NCBI GenBank assembly: GCA_964019135.1
Contig: OZ025263.1
Span: forward strand, 38,341,638-38,405,637
Source: Arenicola marina
Lineage: Eukaryota > Annelida > Polychaeta > Arenicolidae
Direction of reading: 5' to 3'
Length of the DNA: 64,000 nucleotides
The notes under the pieces were generated by a model. It was not told where the DNA came from, ran no database searches, and was given only the letters and a program-made list of their open reading frames with translations. This document shows, piece by piece, positions 61,701 to 64,000 of this stretch (position 1 is the stretch's first letter; every line of letters begins with the position of its first letter). The translations under genes were made by a program, and so were the position numbers.

Positions 61701-63441
61701 TTTTGTGAAATATATTCTCTGTTAATAATTAGCATTCATTAAATCTGGTTCTATAAAACATTACCAATGTTCATACCACCCCAACATATATTAGAAAAAA
61801 ATTGGTACTACTACTGTAGAATGTTAGCATTAATAACCGTGTATTTTTCCATATTTCTTGATATCATATATCCTACCCTGGTACATACAATTTTTGGCAT
61901 AAACCAATCCAAAGATATTTTCTTACAATTCAGTATTATGCACAATTTTGTAGATACTGAGAAAAAAAAAATGTTTGATATGTTTTCCAAATTCAGCAAA
62001 ATGTTGAGAAACAGGCAAAGCTTAGATCTAAGCTAAATTCTTGGATCCATTTGACTATTATTAAGTCAGTTCATCACGTAATAATGCAATAGATATTCCA
62101 TTTATAATTTTATATAGATAGATCTACTTCCTAAATCAGCAATTAATGTGGTGCCTCGCACTCGTGGTAAATGTTGATTTTGCTGACATTTTCTGTTGTT
62201 GAAACATATTAATATCCGGTGTCGAGGTCATATTAAAAATGACAAGATTCAATGTGGTTCTAGAAGATATACCGGTAATCTGGTTGAGTTGCTGCTTCCG
62301 CATCCATAAATGTGGCTTGTCTGCTTGTGTATAAATTCTGCCTATCAATCCCCACGACAATATATATGGACTGAACAGGCATAGATGTAATCGTTTTTTC
62401 AACATCGTATTTCTTGACTCAACACTTTTGACAGTGAGGCTGATGCAGCGCTTTCTTGTTATTCCAAGATCCGTTATGAGTCATTTAGAAATGTTCTTGT
62501 GTGCTGAAAGAATATTTGAACTCGATACGTCAATATTGATCAAATCCATTCACCTCGCATGCGGTCGTGACTCACGAGTCATGAGTTATAGGCACCTATC
62601 GCGTTATGAGAGACTGTACCATATTTCTATACCCAATACAAAAGCAAACATTTAATGCTCCATATATCCATATGGCTTGACACCACATATAGCTGAATTC
62701 GTTTGGATTGAGCAAAACTGTATGGGCAGAGTTTGCTTATGTGCCAGATACCCCATGAACGTAGACCGGCAGTCGTCGTTCATTTAAATAAATGTTGAGT
62801 AAACTTTAGGGTATTATGCATTGACAAAAATGTTATCGTGAGTAAACAACATTCGAGTTCTTTTGGAAGCCGAAATAATGATTGGTCTGATCGTAGACCT
62901 CAGGCATTTATTGAAGTATCCCGCACTGCTGTTCTGCCTCGTTCGCCCCGTTTTTGACGAAGCGCGGCACAGACGAAACCATTATTCTATCCGACCACAC
63001 GCTCACCGCTTGGAGCGCCACCGTCGCTCGGCTGTGCGCGCGGTTACGTAGGAGCCAATGAGAGTGGGCCCTCTTTATAAATACCTATTCTGTGGTCGTA
63101 TGTACAGGTAAAGTTAGTCTGCACCAGAAAGGTCTGGTTACTGGCATGGACAAGTCAGACTGGACTACACCAGAAAGGTCTGATTAGTGGCATGGACAAG
63201 TCAGACTGGACTATACCAGAAAGGTCTGGTTAGTGGCATGTACAAGTCCGACTGAACTATACCAGAAAGGTCTGGTTGGTCTTGAATGTCATTCTGTGTT
63301 GTCACTTGTACAATACATGCTGTTTCTTGTGGCAGGGACATGCGGCTGGCGTCCATTGGAGGCGGAGCAGATGAGGTCATGCTGGGCATTATCTCCAAGT
63401 TAATGGGTACGATGCCAAAACTTCGGACAAAGAATGCGTGA
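25566..63441 (+). CDS. Mitochondrial acyl-CoA dehydrogenase (ACAD family, acdh-6-like), nine exons
   Basis: The exons are 25566-25769, 42324-42444, 44339-44468, 45577-45683, 46200-46367, 49232-49405, 50428-50589, 58539-58689 and 63336-63441. They total 1323 nt and encode 440 residues, the normal ACAD length. Every junction is GT-AG and phase-consistent. Residues 1-27 form an Arg-rich leader ending RLFS, typical of mitochondrial import. ACAD signature 1 is GVSEASAGSDVAG (176-188). Signature 2 is Q-x2-GG-x-GY..E..R..D, spanning the exon 8/9 junction. Glu294 (QWERIFAGL) aligns with the catalytic Glu of long-chain and isovaleryl-CoA dehydrogenases. The alternative MCAD-type position is Gly (IGGGADEV). 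The enzyme is expected to be FAD-dependent and to introduce a C2-C3 double bond in an acyl-CoA, passing electrons to ETF. Its chain-length preference is unknown. The closest family by recall is 'probable acyl-CoA dehydrogenase 6'. Confidence 0.93.
25770..26197. other. Start of intron 1, nothing recognised
   Basis: Intron 1 runs 25770-42323 (16.6 kb). This first part shows no repeat or exon-like segment that could be supported. Confidence 0.5.
26198..26382 (-). mobile_element. tRNA-derived SINE, copy A
   Basis: On the - strand the segment has an A-box-like GGCCTAATGTGTAAGGTGC and a B box GGTTCGAATCC, followed by a GC-rich tail ending GGGACCAGAAATAC. It is about 90% alike to copy B 320 bp downstream in the same orientation, so the pair may be a dimer or a local duplication. 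Confidence 0.8.
26518..26702 (-). mobile_element. tRNA-derived SINE, copy B
   Basis: Same family and orientation as copy A (B box GGTTCGAATCC, GGCCTAATGCGTAAGGTGC). The 135-bp spacer between the copies is not repeated. Confidence 0.8.
26703..28572. other. Intron 1, AT-rich, nothing recognised
   Basis: No exon-like segment consistent with the flanking dehydrogenase phases and no clear repeat were found. Confidence 0.5.
28573..28700. repeat. Terminal fragment of a dispersed DNA-transposon-like repeat
   Basis: GTAATTTTTGGGGTATAAGT and GGTGTATAAGTCGCACCCA resemble the ends of widespread 'tataagtcgcacc' MITEs of animal genomes. Only one end was recognised. Confidence 0.4.
29060..29860 (+). repeat. 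Copy of the dispersed hairpin-element family
   Basis: It aligns with the interior of 6768-9017. Shared stretches include TAGGTCAAAGGTCAAGGTCA, GAAGATATCGCTCT, AAAAATATGAATG, the CRE-like CGCTGACGTCACTTC and CAGTATGTTCCTATCTTACT then TCCGGTTCC. It has no long ORF. It lies within a possible larger interrupted element (28773-30505; CAGTGTCAA at the left, TTGACACCCTG at the right). Confidence 0.7.
29882..30157 (+). mobile_element. tRNA-derived SINE (second family), full copy
   Basis: The body is 29889-30150, flanked by CATCATA (29882-29888 and 30151-30157). A box GATAGCTCAGTGGGCTAGAG and B box GGTTCGAGCCC are present. The tail contains CTTCTCCCATTGACGCGA and ends AACCAACCAACC. Related copies lie at 42471-42535 and 51064-51265. 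Confidence 0.85.
30860..35190 (+). mobile_element. Decayed multi-domain repeated element of unassigned family
   Basis: Coding-like sequence for about 4.3 kb on the + strand, interrupted by several breaks. Conserved landmarks appear in order. A CLFC Cys pair comes near the start, then ADNVDHNIRTLDG followed by FNTFHGMG (about 32065-32125), then FLGCIGHLM (about 32640). A PIN/FEN1-like acidic region follows (EDTDLLVLL, about 34425) with HAVAGCDTT (about 34600). A C-terminal cysteine-rich CXC-type cluster closes it (about 35045-35190: RCNCKNDC, RRCTCRK, CGECRGESCTN). From memory, this combination recurs as multicopy hypothetical proteins in many invertebrates; the mobile-element interpretation and function are inference. 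It sits wholly inside intron 1 of the dehydrogenase. No terminal repeats were identified. Confidence 0.6.
35191..37480. other. Intron 1, nothing recognised
   Basis: AT-rich sequence. A short ORF at 35739-35954 has no recognised similarity. No exon of the host gene is expected here because exon 1 and exon 2 join without a gap in the protein. Confidence 0.45.
37490..37615. repeat. Two-copy tandem duplication of about 62 bp
   Basis: CCGTTAGGGCCCGTTAGGGT then TGAGGTCG.GAGGGCT.TGCATCAGGGCTA occurs twice in a row, differing at a few bases. Confidence 0.85.
38083..38235 (-). pseudogene. Short coding-like fragment, possible transposase N-terminus
   Basis: Fifty codons on the - strand: MRARLFVINDSEGEEEEVEE, then FRQPEHVFCRRTYRFEPPRL and a stop. 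The acidic patch followed by an Arg/Tyr-rich segment resembles the N-terminus of PIF/Harbinger-type nucleases, but no catalytic residue is present. This is a weak call. Confidence 0.25.
38820..39745 (-). repeat. Dispersed-family copy with terminal hairpin
   Basis: Read on the - strand it carries the same AGGTCAAAGTCAAGGTCACA block as 6955 and 29185. It ends (+ strand right side) in a perfect 9-bp-arm hairpin CCTGTTACC...GGTAACAGG (39705-39733), followed by ACGGACAACTAG. Repeated TGACCTTGACCT motifs lie at about 39200-39245. Confidence 0.55.
39746..40896. other. Intron 1, nothing firm
   Basis: A GC-rich patch CCGCCCCGCTCGCTCCGCTC followed by GCGGGACGTCTAGCG at about 39895 may be the end of a repeat. 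Nothing else was recognised. Confidence 0.4.
40897..41026. repeat. 15-bp minisatellite
   Basis: About eight units of TGGTGAGGCGGTGAC or a close variant. Confidence 0.85.
41027..42323. other. End of intron 1
   Basis: The stretch contains a G16-type run (42018-42034) and no supportable ORF. The acceptor of exon 2 is TTATTTCAG. Confidence 0.5.
42324..42444 (+). CDS. Dehydrogenase exon 2
   Basis: Residues 69-108 plus one base: LIETEINPHVDAWEAAKGFP, then AHEVFKKLGDGGFLG and ANKPT. This is the classic ACAD N-terminal helical region (..EI.P..d.WE..g.fP.......G..GfLG...P). The donor G|GTGTGT is less ideal than the others but fits the phase. Confidence 0.93.
42471..42535 (+). mobile_element. SINE fragment, 3' part of the second family
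   Basis: CCTTCTCCCATTGACGCGAT then GTGACTAGAAATGGTTAAAG and CGTCCTGAAT match the tail of 29889-30150. The head is missing. Confidence 0.75.
42798..42890 (+). mobile_element. SINE fragment, tail of the first family
   Basis: CTGGGGCATGTTT and the following GGTTTCTTCGCCGAATT...CACAAGA align with the 3' half of the SINE at 7553-7736. The tRNA-like head is absent. Confidence 0.5.
43270..43755 (+). repeat. Dispersed-family copy in intron 2
   Basis: Shared blocks with 6768-9017 and 29060-29860: GTAAGTTTTAGAATGT, GAAGATATCGCTCTG, AAAAATATGAATG, GTCACGATGACGTCA, CCTACCTTACTTCCGGTTCC. No ORF. The flanks 42891-43269 and 43756-44338 hold nothing recognised. Confidence 0.7.
44339..44468 (+). CDS. Dehydrogenase exon 3
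   Basis: The acceptor is CCTTTTCTCCAG. Residues 109-151: EYGGLGLDYTYMAAITEELG, then YIDCGGIPMAIGVQTDMATP, then ALT. It forms part of the helical domain leading to the FAD site. The donor AAG|GTTGGC is weak. It is preferred because it rebuilds TRHGSDKLK with exon 4, as the family requires. Confidence 0.9.
44690..45595. repeat. 55-bp minisatellite overlapping the exon 4 acceptor
   Basis: About 16 units: GTGACTAACTGTTCTATCCC, then AATTGAGCGCTCTCCCCTGA, then GCATAGCAGTAATAC. Seven central units are at an exact 55-bp spacing. The final, most diverged unit is the intron-exon boundary itself: CTGCTATAACCAATTAGGCG, then TATTTCGTAG|GCATGGCAGTGACAAGT. The unit therefore contains about 30 bp of intron end and about 17 bp of exon start. 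Confidence 0.9.
45577..45683 (+). CDS. Dehydrogenase exon 4 (FAD-site signature)
   Basis: Residues 152-187 plus one base: RHGSDKLKREYLAPSIAGDM, then VSCIGVSEASAGSDVA. ACAD signature 1 is intact. The start at 45577 (acceptor TTTCGTAG) is chosen over the AG at 45583-45584 because it supplies the conserved R-x-GS before the Lys-rich turn. The donor is G|GTAACG. Confidence 0.9.
45780..46185. repeat. Degenerate TTGTACA-rich repeats in intron 4
   Basis: Irregular recurrences of TTGTACA and GTACAATGGGCTGTACA-like strings, roughly every 22-26 bp, fill most of this 516-bp intron. It is an old, decayed minisatellite. Confidence 0.6.
46200..46367 (+). CDS. Dehydrogenase exon 5
   Basis: Residues 188-243: IKTTAVKKGGDYVINGSKLW, then ITNAYQADWMCLLANTGTGQ, then IHENKTLIVLPMNTP. 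WITN is the conserved strand next to the flavin. This exon begins the beta domain. The donor G|GTAAGG is strong. Confidence 0.95.
46480..47900 (+). mobile_element. Fossil retroelement, DIRS-like (tentative)
   Basis: Short frames recall the RT/RNase H part of DIRS-type retroelements, for example PMAGALLGHMV (about 47075) and SRHINILQVVGLAAKAFTP (about 47395-47450). The copy is clearly broken, with several interruptions, and looks old. No terminal repeats or recombinase were recognised. A G16 run lies at about 47329-47345. It lies inside intron 5. Confidence 0.3.
48026..48556. repeat. 43-bp minisatellite in intron 5
   Basis: About 12 units: GAAAGGGGTGAACCATGGTG, then GCGTCTCCCACTGATTTCTA, then GTG. 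The unit contains CCATGG and GGCGCC in many copies. Confidence 0.9.
48557..49005. repeat. 30-bp minisatellite open on both strands
   Basis: Fifteen units of TTATGGCGCTCGGGCTCTAT then CCGGAGTCTG. Because 30 is a multiple of three, a 10-residue repeat is open on the + strand (LGLYPESVMA type) and on the - strand (RIEPERHNRL type) for almost 150 codons each. No start context, splice link or homolog supports translation. Confidence 0.9.
49232..49405 (+). CDS. Dehydrogenase exon 6 (catalytic Glu)
   Basis: Residues 244-301: GIILNRKIDKLGMHCSDTAE, then IFFEDVHVPLTHAIGHEGRG, then FMYQMEQFQWERIFAGLS. KIDKLGM.cSDTAEifFeDV is the conserved ACAD middle stretch. Glu294 in QWERIF corresponds to the active-site base of long-chain (human precursor Glu291) and isovaleryl enzymes. 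Acceptor GGATTACTAG, donor G|GTAAGC. Confidence 0.95.
49406..50427. other. Intron 6 with a two-copy duplication
   Basis: A segment (ATCTGAACAAGGTCTTAACG, then GTTGCAGTTTTGATATTTTA) is duplicated at about 50193-50252 and 50279-50338, separated by an AT-rich linker. Nothing else was recognised. Confidence 0.7.
50428..50589 (+). CDS. Dehydrogenase exon 7
   Basis: Residues 302-355: ALTPLQKILDQTVEYTSQRL, then IYGKPLLANQTVHFRLAELQ, then TELELLRSILYRAI. It is the start of the C-terminal helical domain (Y...R..fGkpl...Q.v...lAel.t...). Acceptor AATTTTCAG, donor G|GTGTGT. Confidence 0.95.
51051..51278 (+). mobile_element. SINE (second family), 5'-truncated copy
   Basis: The body is 51064-51265, flanked by a perfect 13-bp duplication CATAACGGCCACC (51051-51063 and 51266-51278). 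It retains the B box region (GGTAGTTCGAGCCC) and the CCAACCAACAAAC tail but lacks the A box. Truncation with a target duplication is the mark of LINE-driven insertion. Confidence 0.87.
51465..57200. repeat. 31-bp minisatellite, about 185 copies, in intron 7
   Basis: Consensus GTCAGCCTTCTCGGCCTGGC then GGTATCGCTTA, for 5.7 kb. Variants include TATCCAGCC for TAGTCAGCC and shortened TTTTTCTCGGTATC units. Blocks of several hundred bp recur (for example around 51640-51990 and 52970-53310), showing higher-order duplications. It is open in long + frames because the unit lacks stops; this is not evidence of a gene. Confidence 0.95.
57201..58538. other. End of intron 7, nothing recognised
   Basis: Unique-looking AT-rich sequence up to the exon 8 acceptor CATTTGTTACAG. 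Confidence 0.5.
58539..58689 (+). CDS. Dehydrogenase exon 8
   Basis: Residues 356-405 plus two bases: AMSLLGQDVTYLASMAKLKA, then GRLSRELTDACLQYWGGMGY, then TSEVLVSRMY. ACAD signature 2 begins at QYWGGMGY. The donor CAG|GTAAGA is strong. The last 38 bases of this exon reappear as the core of the following minisatellite. Confidence 0.95.
58690..59395. repeat. 46-bp minisatellite seeded by the exon 8 donor
   Basis: Units: AGACTACACCAGGAAGATCT, then GGTTAGTCGTATGTACAGGT, then AAAGCT. CAG|GTAAAG or AGGTAAAGG recurs at 58781, 58827, 58873, 58919, 58965, 59011 and 59057, exactly 46 bp apart, with a further CAG|GTAAGA at 59221. The exon 8 end reads GGCTACACCAGTGAAGTCCT then GGTTAGTCGTATGTACAG|GTAAGA, so the unit is a copy of the exon-intron junction. 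Confidence 0.95.
59396..63096. other. Interior of intron 8, mostly unannotated
   Basis: 59600-60010 holds irregular CACTGACACTGTGACAGT and CACAGCCTCTGT repeats. The rest is AT-rich and without recognised genes. A GC-rich patch with AGCCAATGAG and TTTATAAATA lies at 63000-63090. Since matching 46-bp units sit on both sides, this interior may have been inserted into, or moved with, the array. Confidence 0.45.
63097..63282. repeat. Second block of the 46-bp minisatellite, before exon 9
   Basis: Four units like CTGGACTACACCAGAAAGGT then CTGGTTAGTGGCATG. The first still carries ATGTACAG|GTAAAG (GT at 63108) and aligns best with the unit at about 59047. Confidence 0.9.
63336..63441 (+). CDS. Dehydrogenase exon 9 (C-terminus)
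   Basis: Residues 406-440 and the TGA stop: RDMRLASIGGGADEVMLGII, then SKLMGTMPKLRTKNA. It completes signature 2 and carries GGGADEV, where medium-chain enzymes have the catalytic Glu and this protein has Gly. The acceptor is TTTCTTGTGGCAG. Confidence 0.94.
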
Positions 63442-64000
63442 CGGTGATGAATACCGGCGACCTCGGAGGTTAAAGATGGTGTCATCAGGCCTTGATGCAA
63501 TATGCCTAGATATAAATAGCCAAGTGTAGCGTTACAAATGACAATGAGATATTATGAAAAATGCTGCCCTCGAGTCATCAAGTGCATGACGGATTCTTGC
63601 ACATGGATCATTCATTCGCCAGGTTGAGTTCATGTGTGTTGTTTACGTGTCCAAAGATTTAACCTGCTATATTAATCAACGCATTTTGCCTACTTGGTAC
63701 AATGAATCATTGATTTCACCGCTGTTATGTCAATATAATGGGTTTTTTTTACTCGCCATCATGTACCAATTACAAGCTCCGATGTAATAACAACAAACCA
63801 ATCCGTGATCATGACTCATTGACTTGACCCACTGTGATGACAAACACCTCTTACTATCTGAGGGCTGCGGGGGACAGGTGGTTAGGTCGGCTCTCTGATC
63901 TCTGATTTTTGGTAGGCCAAAATATGGCCTTTCGGGCAAAGATGGCAAATCGAACCAATTTTCTCCCGCTTAATACTTAAATATGGTAGATTTGGCATAA
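63442..64000. other. 3' flank of the dehydrogenase gene
   Basis: This is probable 3' UTR and beyond. No AATAAA was seen and no other gene was recognised up to the window end. Confidence 0.5.

Overview
The window is nuclear DNA from an intron-rich animal. The supporting evidence is two spliced housekeeping genes with human-like exon phases, several tRNA-derived SINE families with target-site duplications, and a non-LTR retrotransposon of the L1/Tx1 type. The repeat content suggests an invertebrate, possibly marine (amphioxus-, ambulacrarian- or lophotrochozoan-like), but the species cannot be named from this sequence. There is no bacterial gene organisation and no CRISPR array.

Region by region. 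(1) 1-3586 holds the 3' end of a STRAD-type pseudokinase gene on the + strand: four exons, with a C-terminal Trp-Asp-Phe tail. One of its introns is filled almost edge to edge with two minisatellites, and a third array follows the stop codon. (2) 5296-11669 is an L1/Tx1-like LINE on the - strand with a perfect 13-bp target-site duplication. It is interrupted by a 2.25-kb hairpin-ended element, which itself contains a SINE. (3) 11760-20035 is dominated by two large tandem arrays, an 87-bp G-rich satellite and a 28-bp minisatellite. (4) 20036-25320 contains duplications, a 189-bp satellite and three inverted-repeat (MITE-like) elements. (5) 25566-63441 is one complete acyl-CoA dehydrogenase gene on the + strand: nine exons, 440 codons and a mitochondrial-type leader. 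All splice phases agree and both family signatures are intact. Its introns carry SINEs, a decayed 4.3-kb multi-domain repeated element (30860-35190), several copies of a dispersed repeat family, a retroelement fossil, and arrays with 55-, 43-, 30-, 31- and 46-bp units.

The two genes have no obvious functional link. STRAD binds MO25 and activates the kinase LKB1. The acyl-CoA dehydrogenase oxidises an acyl-CoA in mitochondria.

The most unusual feature is how the tandem repeats relate to exon edges. At three or four splice junctions in the two genes, the adjoining minisatellite unit is homologous to the junction itself. The clearest case is the donor of exon 8 of the dehydrogenase, repeated at an exact 46-bp spacing with CAG|GTAAAG retained in each unit. 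The acceptor of exon 4 is a second clear case. Together the minisatellites and satellites occupy roughly a quarter of the window. All calls come from reading the sequence; no database search was run.
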